From Oscillospiraceae bacterium (GTDB taxonomy: Bacteria > Bacillota > Clostridia > Oscillospirales > Acutalibacteraceae): a stretch of DNA of 64,000 bases. Below, piece by piece: positions 37,598 to 46,338 of the stretch. The DNA is taken from contig CACXOM010000002.1 of assembly GCA_902769255.1 (NCBI GenBank), forward strand, positions 1-64,000, given 5' to 3'. Position numbers and translations under genes: made by a program. The notes beneath the pieces were generated by a model. The model made no database searches. It was not told the DNA's origin and worked only from the letters and a program-made list of their open reading frames with translations. The number at the start of each line of letters is the position of its first letter. The first letter of the stretch is position 1.

Positions 37598-38458
37598 GTG
37601 AACGATTTGGAAAAAGAATTAGAAAAAATATTAGATTTTTTCCCGAATGATTTAAAACTTAAACTAATCTTTGAGTTAAAAAAGTTTAATAACAGCGTTT
37701 TAGAGATTAGACTGCGAAAAAACAAGCCTGTTTGCGTTTTTAGTAACGGCAAGAACTATATATTAAATGCAGTTGTAAGCAAAGAAAATCTCGATTATAT
37801 TTTTAATCGTTTATGCAAATATTCGGTTTATTCTTATCAGCAAGATATTAACAACGGTTTTATTACAACTGATTTTGGCGCTCGTGTAGGCGTTTGCGGC
37901 ACGGCGGTTTATAATGACGGCAATTTAGTTTCGGTTAAAAACATTTCCTCGCTCAATTTTAGAATTGCTAAAGATTTTAAAGGAAATGCAAAAAGAATTT
38001 TAACGGACAACCTCGAAAACATAATAATAGCAGGTCCTCCGACAAGCGGAAAAACAACTTTACTTCGTGATATTGCAAGGTTTTATTCTGAAAAACACTT
38101 TAAAGTTTGTGTTGTAGACGAGCGAAACGAAATTTCGGGCGAAAGTTTTGATTTAGGTGTTATGAGCGATTGTTTGAAAGGTTATAAAAAGGCATATGGT
38201 GCGCTATTATCGCTTAGAACCTTATCTGCGCAGGTCGTTGTTTTTGATGAAATCGGCACATTAGAAGAATGTGAAGCAATAACAGAGTGTGTTAACGCAG
38301 GAATTAGCATTATAACAAGCGTTCATTGCAAAAACAAAGAAGAATTTTTCAAAAGAAATATTTGCAAAAAATTAATTCAAACACAATTTTTTGAAAAAAT
38401 TGTGTTTTTGGGCGAGATGGCTGGAAAAATTGATGAAATCTACAGTTTAAAAGAGTGA
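37598..38458 (+). CDS. spoIIIAA: Stage III sporulation protein AA
   Basis: SpoIIIAA is the cytoplasmic ATPase of the SpoIIIA-SpoIIQ channel that joins mother cell and forespore, related to secretion ATPases. The 286-residue protein has Walker A AGPPTSGKTTLLRD (about residues 145-158), VCVVDERNEISG and Walker B VVVFDEIGTLEECE. The GTG at 37598 is used (AAAGGA upstream). A TTG three codons later, with AAGGTG six bases before it, is just as likely. It opens an eight-gene operon of the usual order. No clear sigma-E promoter was recognised upstream. Confidence 0.94.
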   Translation: MNDLEKELEKILDFFPNDLKLKLIFELKKFNNSVLEIRLRKNKPVCVFSNGKNYILNAVVSKENLDYIFNRLCKYSVYSYQQDINNGFITTDFGARVGVCGTAVYNDGNLVSVKNISSLNFRIAKDFKGNAKRILTDNLENIIIAGPPTSGKTTLLRDIARFYSEKHFKVCVVDERNEISGESFDLGVMSDCLKGYKKAYGALLSLRTLSAQVVVFDEIGTLEECEAITECVNAGISIITSVHCKNKEEFFKRNICKKLIQTQFFEKIVFLGEMAGKIDEIYSLKE

Positions 38459-38462
38459 TTAA

Positions 38463-38939
38463 ATGAAACTAACAGGTATTTTGATATTAGGTTTTATTAT
38501 AAGTATTTACGGCTTTTTTAGCGCTAATAGACTTAGTCTTGCAAATAAACAACTTGAAAAAATAATAAAACTTATAGGCGTTATTAAACTAAAAATAAGT
38601 TATCGTGATGAAAAGGTAATGGAAATAATAGATAATTTATCGGCGGAATATGACTTTTTGTTTTTGAAACTAAACTGCTCTTTTGAAAAATATTTTAAGA
38701 AAATTTGTTTTGAGAATAAAGGTTTAGTATTGGCTGATAATGAAAAACTTACGCTTTTTAATTTTCTTGACAGTTTGGGTAAAACGGATTTGCAAAATCA
38801 AATAAATCTTTGCGAAAATTACATAAAAATTTTTGAAGAAATTTTGCAAGAAAGAAAAGAGAAAAGTAAATCTAAAATAAAACTTTACCCCTCGTTGTCG
38901 ATTTTATCAGGGTTGCTGGTCGTTTTAATACTTGTTTAA
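38463..38939 (+). CDS. spoIIIAB: Stage III sporulation protein AB
   Basis: A 158-residue protein with an N-terminal membrane helix, a helical cytoplasmic middle part and a C-terminal membrane helix (ILSGLLVVLILV). This resembles GspF-like secretion parts, as known for SpoIIIAB. Recognition rests on the layout and on its place directly after spoIIIAA. Spacing to the neighbours is 4 and 11 bases. Confidence 0.87.
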   Translation: MKLTGILILGFIISIYGFFSANRLSLANKQLEKIIKLIGVIKLKISYRDEKVMEIIDNLSAEYDFLFLKLNCSFEKYFKKICFENKGLVLADNEKLTLFNFLDSLGKTDLQNQINLCENYIKIFEEILQERKEKSKSKIKLYPSLSILSGLLVVLILV

Positions 38940-38950
38940 GGAGATAAAAA

Positions 38951-39145
38951 ATGGAAGTAGATTTAATTTTTAAAATAGCGGCTATTGGTATAATTGTTGC
39001 GGTACTTAATCAGGTTTTAATGCGCTCGGGCAGAGAAGAGCAGGCTATGATGGTTACACTTGCAGGAATAATAGTTGTTCTGACTATGATTGTAACGCAA
39101 ATTGCAACGCTTTTTGAAACGGTTAAATCGGTTTTTGGCTTATGA
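38951..39145 (+). CDS. spoIIIAC: Stage III sporulation protein AC
   Basis: A 64-residue protein of two membrane helices, the usual SpoIIIAC size, with the typical VDLIFKIAAIGIIVAVLNQVL start and an EEQAMMV turn. It is a membrane part of the feeding-tube complex. Its stop overlaps the start of spoIIIAD (TTATGA). Confidence 0.92.
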   Translation: MEVDLIFKIAAIGIIVAVLNQVLMRSGREEQAMMVTLAGIIVVLTMIVTQIATLFETVKSVFGL

Positions 39146-39531
39146 ATATTTTTTCAATTGTCGGAATTGCGCTTATAAGCGCTTGCTTAATTGTTGTTTT
39201 GAGAAGATATTCGCCTGAATTTTCGGTGCCTGTTTCAATAATCGCTTCGATTATTATTCTTTTAATTTCGGTTGTTTTTGGCAAGGAGATTTTTGAAAAA
39301 ATCGAAGAAATATCAAGTTGCGCCAACATTTCTTCAGAAAACATTAAACTTATTTTTAAAGCAATAGGAATTTGCTACATTGCGCAAATAGGCAAAGATA
39401 TTTGTATTGATTGTGGGGAGCGGGCACTAGGCGACAAAGTTGATTTAGCAGGTAAAATTGCGATAGCGTCAATTTCTATACCTGTTGCAACGCAGGTTTT
39501 GAAACTTGTTTTGGAGTTAATTAATAAATGA
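39142..39531 (+). CDS. spoIIIAD: Stage III sporulation protein AD
   Basis: A 129-residue membrane protein with three to four helices. The segment CYIAQIGKDICIDCGERALGDKVDLAGK is typical of SpoIIIAD. It works with AC and AE in the inner membrane part of the channel. The gene overlaps both neighbours by 4 bases. Confidence 0.92.
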   Translation: MNIFSIVGIALISACLIVVLRRYSPEFSVPVSIIASIIILLISVVFGKEIFEKIEEISSCANISSENIKLIFKAIGICYIAQIGKDICIDCGERALGDKVDLAGKIAIASISIPVATQVLKLVLELINK

Positions 39532-40676
39532 AAAGAATTATAATTTTTGCTGTGTTGTTTTTTTGCATATTTTCTATAAATGTAAACGCTCAAACATTTG
39601 AATTTGATTTAAAAGAAGATAGTGATTTATATTCGCAAATATATTCTGATTTTGGTGTTGACGATATTACTGACAAAACGCCTGAGGAAGCGAAAGAGTT
39701 TCTTGACTATTTTTCTGTAACACCCGAAAATCCCTTTTCTTTTTCAGATTTATTTTCCAAGGACGGCGCAGAAAAGTTTATTGATTATATAAAAAACAAA
39801 TTAACTTCGCCAATTATTAGTTTTTCGGTTTTGATTTTCTTAATAATTGTTTGCGCTTTGGCAAATTCAATTACTGCTAACACGCTTGAAACTAAATATT
39901 CTATGAATATGATTTGTTCTTTAACTTGTATTACTGCGATAATGTTGCCTGTTTCAGCTTTAATCAGTCAAAGCGTTAAATTAGTTGGCACAATTTCTGT
40001 TTTTATGACTGCTTTTATACCTGTTTTTGCCGGTATTTTAATAGGTTGCATTAAAAGTGCAACCGCAGTTTCTTATTCATCGCTAATGTTTTTTACTTGC
40101 GAGTCGGTGTCGGCATTTTGTTCTTCTATTGTTTTACCTTTTTCAAACTGTTTTTTGGCACTTTCGGTAACATCAAGTCTTGGTGATAACGACAAAATAG
40201 GCGGAATTGTAAATGCTCTTAAAAAATGCGCCTTTATTGTTTTAACTGCGGCTATGGCGGTGTTTTTGGCGGTTTTATCAATTCAGGGTGCAGTTAACAG
40301 CGTGGCGGACAATGCAGCAACAAAAACAACAAAATTCTTTATTTCTTCGTTTGTTCCGATAATAGGTCCCTCTATCAGCGAAGCGTTAGGCTCGCTAAGA
40401 GGGTGCATATCATTGCTAAAATCATCAGTCGGAATCTATGTAATTATCGTTATTGCGATTATGGTTTTGCCTGTGATTTTTCAAATTCTTATATATAAAC
40501 TATTTCTTGTTTTAAGTGGTGATATTGCGCAAATGTTTTCAGTTTGTCAAATTAAAAGGGTTTGCGACTCGGTAAACAGCGCACTTTCAATAATTTTAGC
40601 GGTAGTTTTATGTGTAGCTTTAATGTTTGTTTTTTCTATTACAATTATTTCGGTTTTAGGGGGTAATGGCGCTTGA
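39528..40676 (+). CDS. spoIIIAE: Stage III sporulation protein AE
   Basis: A 382-residue multi-pass membrane protein with a cleavable-looking signal (ending NVNAQ), an acidic outside segment (about 25-85) and seven or so membrane helices. SpoIIIAE has a permease-like look and is the largest membrane part of the channel. It sits fifth in the operon and shares bases with spoIIIAF. Confidence 0.93.
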   Translation: MKRIIIFAVLFFCIFSINVNAQTFEFDLKEDSDLYSQIYSDFGVDDITDKTPEEAKEFLDYFSVTPENPFSFSDLFSKDGAEKFIDYIKNKLTSPIISFSVLIFLIIVCALANSITANTLETKYSMNMICSLTCITAIMLPVSALISQSVKLVGTISVFMTAFIPVFAGILIGCIKSATAVSYSSLMFFTCESVSAFCSSIVLPFSNCFLALSVTSSLGDNDKIGGIVNALKKCAFIVLTAAMAVFLAVLSIQGAVNSVADNAATKTTKFFISSFVPIIGPSISEALGSLRGCISLLKSSVGIYVIIVIAIMVLPVIFQILIYKLFLVLSGDIAQMFSVCQIKRVCDSVNSALSIILAVVLCVALMFVFSITIISVLGGNGA

Positions 40677-41119
40677 ATTCAGTAAAAAGCGTTGTAATTT
40701 CGCTGATTTTTTGCGTTTTTACAATTAGTCTTTGTGAATTACTAATTCCAAAAAACTCTTATAAAAACCAAATGCGTTTAATAACAGGGGCGGTGCTTTT
40801 AATTACAATGCTTTCGCCGTTTTTAAACGGAATTAGTTTTGAAAAAATTGAGTTTAATACTAATTCTTATGATTTTTCGGGTATAAGCGAAAAAACGGTT
40901 GCTTATGGCGTTAAAACAGAGATTTTTGAAATATTAAAGGAAAATGATATTGAAAATGCAAAAATAACAATTAATACGCAAACTGATAAAAATAATAGCA
41001 TAAAAGTAAACGACATAATCATATTATTTGATATAAGGGACAAAGATAAAACAAAACTTATTAAGCGAAAAATCAATAAAAAATTGAAAATGAATGTTGA
41101 AACAAGGGTTGAAGAATAA
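40673..41119 (+). CDS. spoIIIAF: Stage III sporulation protein AF
   Basis: A 148-residue protein with two N-terminal membrane helices (about 5-25 and 35-52) and an outside domain related to ring-building EscJ/PrgK-like domains. The start is TTG with TAGGGGG upstream, overlapping the spoIIIAE stop. The last base is shared with spoIIIAG. Placement in the operon supports the call. Confidence 0.88.
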   Translation: MNSVKSVVISLIFCVFTISLCELLIPKNSYKNQMRLITGAVLLITMLSPFLNGISFEKIEFNTNSYDFSGISEKTVAYGVKTEIFEILKENDIENAKITINTQTDKNNSIKVNDIIILFDIRDKDKTKLIKRKINKKLKMNVETRVEE

Positions 41120-41685
41120 TGAAAGATTTAATTAAACTTAAAAACAATTTTTTTGAAATTTTAAAGCAAAAACCTAAAATTTTGGTTGTAGCGGGACTAA
41201 TAGGCATTGCATTGATATTCTTATCAAGTTATTTTAACAACGGTGAAAAGAAAGAGAATACAAATATTTCCAAAATTACCGCCGAAGAATATTGCGAAAG
41301 TCTTGAGCAAAAACTTTCGAGCCAAATTAAAGATGTAGTAGGTGGCGATGTCAAAGTAATGATTACGCTTGAAAGCGGTATTGAGTATATTTATGCGAGC
41401 GAATCGAAAAACAACGAAAGCGAGGTTGAAGACGCTTATGCTAACAACAATCAAAAGTCGCAAAAACAAAAAGAAATGCAAAGCAACTACATAACTTGTA
41501 AAGATGAAAACGGTAAAGAAGTTCCGCTTGTTGTTACTGAAATTATGCCTAATGTTAAAGGCGTGGTTGTCGCTTGCGAAAATGGCGATAACGAGGTAAT
41601 AAACTCTGCAATTAAGAGTTTGGTAACAACAGCGCTTGATATAGGTGAAAACAAAGTTTGCGTTCTTGGAACGCAAATTCAATAA
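41119..41685 (+). CDS. spoIIIAG: Stage III sporulation protein AG
   Basis: A 188-residue bitopic protein with a membrane helix at about 22-38 and an outside ring-building domain. Visible are VKVMITLESGIEYIYASESK, IMPNVKGVVVACENGDN and TALDIGENKVCVLG, all typical of SpoIIIAG, which forms large rings in the space between the membranes. It is the seventh gene of the operon. Confidence 0.93.
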   Translation: MKDLIKLKNNFFEILKQKPKILVVAGLIGIALIFLSSYFNNGEKKENTNISKITAEEYCESLEQKLSSQIKDVVGGDVKVMITLESGIEYIYASESKNNESEVEDAYANNNQKSQKQKEMQSNYITCKDENGKEVPLVVTEIMPNVKGVVVACENGDNEVINSAIKSLVTTALDIGENKVCVLGTQIQ

Positions 41686-41709
41686 ATTTTTGAAAGGTTG
41701 AATAGTTTA

Positions 41710-42270
41710 ATGAAAAAAGATAATAAGATTTTTAGTAAAAGAATAGCGGTTTTTTCTTTGCTTATTCTAACATTATCGGCAGCGGTTTATGTTAATTGGC
41801 AATACGGCGCGGCAAACGGCAATTTGAATTTGACCTCCGCACTTACAAAACAAGAAAAAACTACTTCAAAAGACGCTTATTTAGGCGAAGCCGAATTTGT
41901 AAACTCCAAATCGGAAAACGATTATTTTTCAAAAACAAGGGATTCAAGAAAACAAGAAAGAGAAAAATCTTTAGAGCAGTTAAAGGAAATATTAAACTCG
42001 GTAAAATCAAACGATGAGGCAAAAGCGGTCGCTTCGGAAAAAATAGCATATTTAACCACTTTAACAGAAAAAGAAAACGCAATTGAAAATCTTATAAAAG
42101 CAAAAGGCTTTTCAGACTGCGTTGCAGTTTTGTCTGATAAATCTATTTCTTGCGTTATTAAAACGACAGAATCGGGGCTTGAAGCCAACCAAACAGCACA
42201 AATTCAAGATATAATTTTATCAAATTGTGATATTTCCGGTGAAAATATTAAAATAATTGAAATAAAATAG
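41710..42270 (+). CDS. spoIIIAH: Stage III sporulation protein AH
   Basis: A 186-residue bitopic protein with a membrane helix at about 12-28, an acidic helical linker with KTRDSRKQEREKSLEQLKEIL, and the C-terminal ring domain. SpoIIIAH binds forespore SpoIIQ to close the channel. The ATG at 41710 is used, although the GAAAGG binding site lies 12 bases away; the TTG at 41698 is too close to it. The operon appears to end here, before the next promoter. Confidence 0.92.
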   Translation: MKKDNKIFSKRIAVFSLLILTLSAAVYVNWQYGAANGNLNLTSALTKQEKTTSKDAYLGEAEFVNSKSENDYFSKTRDSRKQEREKSLEQLKEILNSVKSNDEAKAVASEKIAYLTTLTEKENAIENLIKAKGFSDCVAVLSDKSISCVIKTTESGLEANQTAQIQDIILSNCDISGENIKIIEIK

Positions 42271-42314
42271 TTGTGTTTATGACAATTTCTTGTTATAATA
42301 GAAATAACAAGAAA
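42271..42314 (+). promoter_or_regulatory. Promoter with overlapping inverted repeat, asp23-nusB run
   Basis: TTGTGT (42271-42276), 17 bases, TATAAT (42294-42299). A perfect inverted repeat with 11-bp arms, TTTCTTGTTAT (42286-42296) and ATAACAAGAAA (42304-42314), covers the -10 box and start region. It is either an operator or the very start of the transcript. Confidence 0.65.
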
Positions 42315-42345
42315 AAATAATATTGTATTTCTGGAGGAAAAATAA

Positions 42346-42711
42346 ATGGATATTAAGAAAAACGGAACAGGAAATATTGTTATTTCACCGGAAGTTGTTG
42401 AAAAAATTGCTAAAACTGCCGCACTTGATGTTGCTGGTGTTTATGAGGTAGTTTCAAGAACACAGGATTTTAAATCTATTATCAAATCTCGCAAAGTTTA
42501 TAAAGCCGTAAACTGCACAATTCGTGACGGTCAATATATTATTGATATTTATTTGAAAGTTAACGAAGGCGTTAAATTAACCGAACTTGCTACAAAAGTA
42601 CAAAAAAGCATTAAAGAGGCTGTTCAAAATATGACAGGTACGGTTGTAACAAAAATTAATGTTCACATTTGTGAAGTTCAGTTTAAATCGGCAGAGGAAA
42701 ATAAGGATTAA
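42346..42711 (+). CDS. Asp23/Gls24 family envelope stress protein (YqhY-like)
   Basis: A 121-residue Asp23/Gls24 protein. It starts with GNIVISPEVVEKIAKTAALDVAGVYEV and has the VNEGVKLTELATKVQKSIKEAVQNMTG helix typical of the family. The YqhY type next to nusB in Firmicutes is linked to control of acetyl-CoA carboxylase and envelope stress. It has GGAGG before its ATG, a sigma-A promoter upstream, and nusB 4 bases downstream. Confidence 0.9.
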   Translation: MDIKKNGTGNIVISPEVVEKIAKTAALDVAGVYEVVSRTQDFKSIIKSRKVYKAVNCTIRDGQYIIDIYLKVNEGVKLTELATKVQKSIKEAVQNMTGTVVTKINVHICEVQFKSAEENKD

Positions 42712-42715
42712 TTAA

Positions 42716-43108
42716 ATGACAAGAAGTGAACAAAGAGAAGAAGTTTTTATTTTAACATTTGAAAAAACTTTTCATAATGAAAGCGTTGAAGAAGTAATTG
42801 AACTTGCAAAAGAACTTCGTGGCGAAAAGATTAACGATTACATTGAAAATGAAGTTAAAGGCATTTTTGATAACATTGAAACTATTGATAAGCTTATTGA
42901 AGAAAACTCAATCGGCTGGAAAATCAGCCGTATTCCGCGAGTTAATCTTTGCATTATGAGAATTTGTATTTATGAAATGATGTTTGATGACACAGTTCCT
43001 GTCGGCGTTGCAATTAACGAGGCAGTTGAACTTTGCAAAAAATATTCTTCCGAAGAAGATAAAAAATTTGTAAACGGTATTTTAGGCACAATTTCAAGGA
43101 ATTTATAA
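42716..43108 (+). CDS. nusB: Transcription antitermination factor NusB
   Basis: A 130-residue all-helical NusB, which binds BoxA RNA with NusE (S10) in antitermination of rRNA operons. Recognised by TRSEQREEVFILTFEKTF at the start and VPVGVAINEAVELCKKYSSEEDKKFVNGILG at the end. It follows the Asp23 gene, as in most Firmicutes. Confidence 0.94.
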   Translation: MTRSEQREEVFILTFEKTFHNESVEEVIELAKELRGEKINDYIENEVKGIFDNIETIDKLIEENSIGWKISRIPRVNLCIMRICIYEMMFDDTVPVGVAINEAVELCKKYSSEEDKKFVNGILGTISRNL

Positions 43109-43110
43109 AA

Positions 43111-44049
43111 ATGGGCATATTTGTCGGGTTTGATTCAAGCAACTATACAACAAGCGTTGCTTTGTTTAATGATGAAAGCAATGAAATGATAAGCCAAAAA
43201 AAACTTCTTCCCGTTGAAAACGGCGAAAAAGGGCTTATGCAATCAAAAGCGTTATTTGAGCATATAAGGCAGTTTCCTTCACTTGTGGAAACCGCCTTTT
43301 CGTCATTTTCAAACCAAAAAATAGTTGCGGTAGGCGTTTCAAGCAAACCGAGAAACATTGAGAATTCCTATATGCCGGTCTTTTTAGCAGGTGTAAACTG
43401 CGCTACTGCGGTTGCTTGTTCAAATAAAGCACCGTTATATAAAACTTCTCATCAGGTCGGGCATATTTTAGCAGGGCTTTTTAGTTGTAATCGTCTTGAT
43501 TTGGTTAATGAAAAGTTTATTGCTTTTCATATTTCCGGCGGAACAAGCGAAGCGTTGCTCATAACGCCTGATGATGAAAATATAATTAATTGTGAAATTG
43601 TCGCAAAATCGCTTGATTTGAAAATAGGACAAGCGATTGACAGAGCAGGCGTTTTAATGGGTTTTTCTTTTCCGGCAGGTAAAGAAATTGACGCTTTGGC
43701 GCAAAAAGGCGAGTTAAAAGAAAAGCCGAAACCTACAATTATTGACGGAAATTGCAGTATTTCGGGGCTTGAAAACAAGTTTAATTTAATGTATAAAAAA
43801 AGCGAAAGCAAAGAGAATATTTCAAGGTTTATTATAGAATATGTTTATCAAACTATTGATAAAATGACACAAATTTTAAAGCAAAAATACGGCGATATTC
43901 CTGTTTTGTATGTCGGCGGAGTTATGAGTAATTCTATTATAAGAGAAAGATTAGGAAATTCGGGCGGTTTATTTTGCGAGCCTGAATTTTCAAGCGACAA
44001 TGCCACAGGTATTGCTGTTTACTCTTATTTAAAGCATAAAAAGGTGTAA
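43111..44049 (+). CDS. Peptidase M22/TsaD-like protein
   Basis: A 312-residue protein of the ASKHA fold related to TsaD/Gcp. Features are FDSSNYTTSVALF at the start, the HQVGH metal motif (HxxxH), HISGGTSEALL and a C-terminal YVGGVMSNSIIRE. Clostridia carry such a second, divergent copy between nusB and xseA. True TsaD makes threonylcarbamoyl-adenosine in tRNA; this paralogue may have another role. It starts 2 bases after nusB and ends 2 before xseA. Confidence 0.8.
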   Translation: MGIFVGFDSSNYTTSVALFNDESNEMISQKKLLPVENGEKGLMQSKALFEHIRQFPSLVETAFSSFSNQKIVAVGVSSKPRNIENSYMPVFLAGVNCATAVACSNKAPLYKTSHQVGHILAGLFSCNRLDLVNEKFIAFHISGGTSEALLITPDDENIINCEIVAKSLDLKIGQAIDRAGVLMGFSFPAGKEIDALAQKGELKEKPKPTIIDGNCSISGLENKFNLMYKKSESKENISRFIIEYVYQTIDKMTQILKQKYGDIPVLYVGGVMSNSIIRERLGNSGGLFCEPEFSSDNATGIAVYSYLKHKKV

Positions 44050-44051
44050 TT

Positions 44052-45245
44052 ATGGAGCGAAAAGTTATTAGCGTTACACAACTTAATATGTATGTTAAGT
44101 CAGTTTTAGACGGCAATCCTAATTTAAATGATGTTTTTGTTTCTGGTGAAATTTCTAATTTTACAAATCACTATAAATCGGGACATCTTTATATGTCGAT
44201 TAAAGATGACGGCGCTGTTATTAAAGCGGTTATGTTTAAAGGCTATGCCTCGCATTTGCAGTTTACGCCCGAAAACGGTATGAAAGTAATTGTTAGAGGT
44301 AAAGTTTCAATTTACGAGCGTGACGGCAATTATCAGTTATATATTACCGCTATGAAACAGGCGGGACTCGGTGAATTGCAGTTAAAATATGAGCAGTTAA
44401 AAGCGCAACTTGAAAAACAAGGACTTTTTGATGTAAAACACAAAAAGCCTTTGCCAAAAATTCCCTCAAAAATTGCGGTAATTACAAGCCCGACAGGTGC
44501 GGCTGTTCAAGATATTTTAAACATTTTAAAAAGAAGATTTCCCGTTGTAAATGTTGTAATGTGTCCTGTTCAAGTTCAAGGTGAACTTGCAGCACCGCAA
44601 CTAATTGAAGCGGTGAAAAAAGTTAATGAGTTAGAAGCGGCTGATGTTATAATTATTGGCAGGGGCGGCGGCTCGATTGAAGATTTATGGGCTTTTAACA
44701 ATGAAGAATTGGCGAGAGCGATTTTTGATTCAAAAATCCCGGTAATTTCTGCGGTAGGTCACGAAACCGATTTTACTATTTGCGATTATGTTGCAGACAG
44801 GCGAGCGCCTACTCCTTCGGCGGCAGCTGAACTTGCCGTTCCTGATAAAGATGAGTTAAACAACGTCTTAATAAAAACGAAAAACAACTTAAAAGCAAAT
44901 TTAATAAGAATTTTTGAAAATAAACAATTAGGTTTTAAGGCATTAATGAATAAGCAATGTATGCAAAACCCTTATTTTTCGGTGGTTGTAAAAGGTCAAT
45001 CGGTTGACTTGCTTGAAAACCGCCTTAACAAAGCATTTGAAAACATTTACGCAAAATCTAACGCTTTGTTTTTAGAGGTTGCAACAAAGTTAAATTCTTT
45101 AAGCCCGACTAATGTTATGCTAAGAGGTTATTCTGTGGTTATAAAAGAGGGAAGCGTTGTTTCATCGGCTAAGCAGTTAAATTGTGGCGATGAAATTAAA
45201 ATAAAACTTTCAGACGGCGACAAAAACGCTAAAATTATCGAATAA
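44052..45245 (+). CDS. xseA: Exodeoxyribonuclease VII large subunit
   Basis: XseA with XseB forms exonuclease VII, which degrades single-stranded DNA from both ends. The 397-residue protein has an N-terminal OB fold (about 1-100), the catalytic core with ITSPTGAAVQDIL, GRGGGSIEDLWAFN, AVGHETDFTICDYVADRRAPTPSAAAE, and a coiled C-terminal region. Length is normal. XseB follows after 11 bases. Confidence 0.96.
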   Translation: MERKVISVTQLNMYVKSVLDGNPNLNDVFVSGEISNFTNHYKSGHLYMSIKDDGAVIKAVMFKGYASHLQFTPENGMKVIVRGKVSIYERDGNYQLYITAMKQAGLGELQLKYEQLKAQLEKQGLFDVKHKKPLPKIPSKIAVITSPTGAAVQDILNILKRRFPVVNVVMCPVQVQGELAAPQLIEAVKKVNELEAADVIIIGRGGGSIEDLWAFNNEELARAIFDSKIPVISAVGHETDFTICDYVADRRAPTPSAAAELAVPDKDELNNVLIKTKNNLKANLIRIFENKQLGFKALMNKQCMQNPYFSVVVKGQSVDLLENRLNKAFENIYAKSNALFLEVATKLNSLSPTNVMLRGYSVVIKEGSVVSSAKQLNCGDEIKIKLSDGDKNAKIIE

Positions 45246-45256
45246 GGAGAAATATT

Positions 45257-45451
45257 ATGGCTGAACTTACATTTGAACAAGCGGTTGTTGAACTTGAAAA
45301 AATCACTACTGCGCTGGAAAGCGGAAAATTAGGCTTGGAAGAATCCTTAAAATATTATGAAAAGGGTACTAAATTAGCCGAATTTTGCGGTAAAAAATTA
45401 AAAGAAGCTGAACTTAAAATCAATCAGTTAAACAAGGTTGAGGAAGAATAA
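45257..45451 (+). CDS. xseB: Exodeoxyribonuclease VII small subunit
   Basis: A 64-residue two-helix protein with the family pattern TFEQAVVELEKITTALESG followed by LGLEESLKYYEKGTKLAEFC. It binds the long coiled tail of XseA. AAGGAG precedes the ATG. ispA begins at the very next base after the stop. Confidence 0.95.
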   Translation: MAELTFEQAVVELEKITTALESGKLGLEESLKYYEKGTKLAEFCGKKLKEAELKINQLNKVEEE

Positions 45452-46330
45452 ATGAGTTATAAAAACATTCTTTCTTATAAAAGCGAAGTTGAGAAAGAAC
45501 TTGAAAAAAGATTAAGCGCTAAAAATGCGCCCGAAATTCTAAAAAAATCAATGCTTTATTCGCTTTCAGCAGGCGGTAAAAGAATAAGACCTTGTTTAAT
45601 GTTAGAATTCTACAGGTGTTTAGGCGGCGAGATGAACGATATTCTGAACTTCGCCTGCGCTGTCGAAATGATACATACTTATTCGCTAATTCACGATGAT
45701 TTGCCGTGTATGGACGATGATGATTTAAGGCGTGGCAAGCCTTCAAATCACAAAGTTTTTGGCGAAGATATTGCATTGCTTGCAGGCGATGCACTGTTAA
45801 CATTTGCTTTTGAAACTGCTTGCGATATTAACAAAAGCATTAAACCTGAAAGGGCGTTAAAAGCGGTAAAATATATTGCCGATGCGGCAGGGCTTGAAAA
45901 AATGGTAGGCGGTCAGGTGCTTGACTTGCAAGCGGAAAACAAGCAAATTTCTATTGAAGAATTAGAGCAAATTCAAGAGGGTAAAACAGCTGCACTTTTA
46001 AAAGTGAACGCTTATGTTGCTTGCGCACTTGCTAATGCAGACGAAAAAACAACAAAACTTTTTGTTGAATACTGCGACTTTTTAGGTAGGGCTTTTCAAA
46101 TTAGAGATGATATTTTAGATGTAATCGGCGATGAAGAAAATTTGGGCAAGCCGATTGGCTCTGATGAGCAAATGAATAAAAATACTTATGTTTCACTTTT
46201 GGGACTTGAAAAATCGCAAAAATTAGTTGAAAAGCTCACAAATTCCGCAATTAATGCGATAAAACAAGCTACTTTAGATAACGAAAATTTATGCTCGCTT
46301 GCTTTAAAACTTGCTGAAAGAAAAAATTAG
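45452..46330 (+). CDS. ispA: Polyprenyl (farnesyl/geranyl) diphosphate synthase
   Basis: A 292-residue trans-prenyltransferase that condenses IPP and DMAPP to farnesyl diphosphate for lipid carriers. The two aspartate-rich motifs are HDDLPCMDDDDLRRGKPS and FQIRDDILDVIGDEENLGKPIGSD. The residues before the first motif (MIHTYSLI) fit a short-chain enzyme. The xseB-ispA pair is usual in Firmicutes; the dxs gene that often follows is missing here. Confidence 0.94.
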   Translation: MSYKNILSYKSEVEKELEKRLSAKNAPEILKKSMLYSLSAGGKRIRPCLMLEFYRCLGGEMNDILNFACAVEMIHTYSLIHDDLPCMDDDDLRRGKPSNHKVFGEDIALLAGDALLTFAFETACDINKSIKPERALKAVKYIADAAGLEKMVGGQVLDLQAENKQISIEELEQIQEGKTAALLKVNAYVACALANADEKTTKLFVEYCDFLGRAFQIRDDILDVIGDEENLGKPIGSDEQMNKNTYVSLLGLEKSQKLVEKLTNSAINAIKQATLDNENLCSLALKLAERKN

Positions 46331-46338
46331 GAGGCATT

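Noticed and set aside
43111..44049. True TsaD (tRNA threonylcarbamoyltransferase)
   Set aside because: The metal motif and start resemble TsaD but the sequence is divergent and the position between nusB and xseA is that of the M22-like paralogue of Clostridia.
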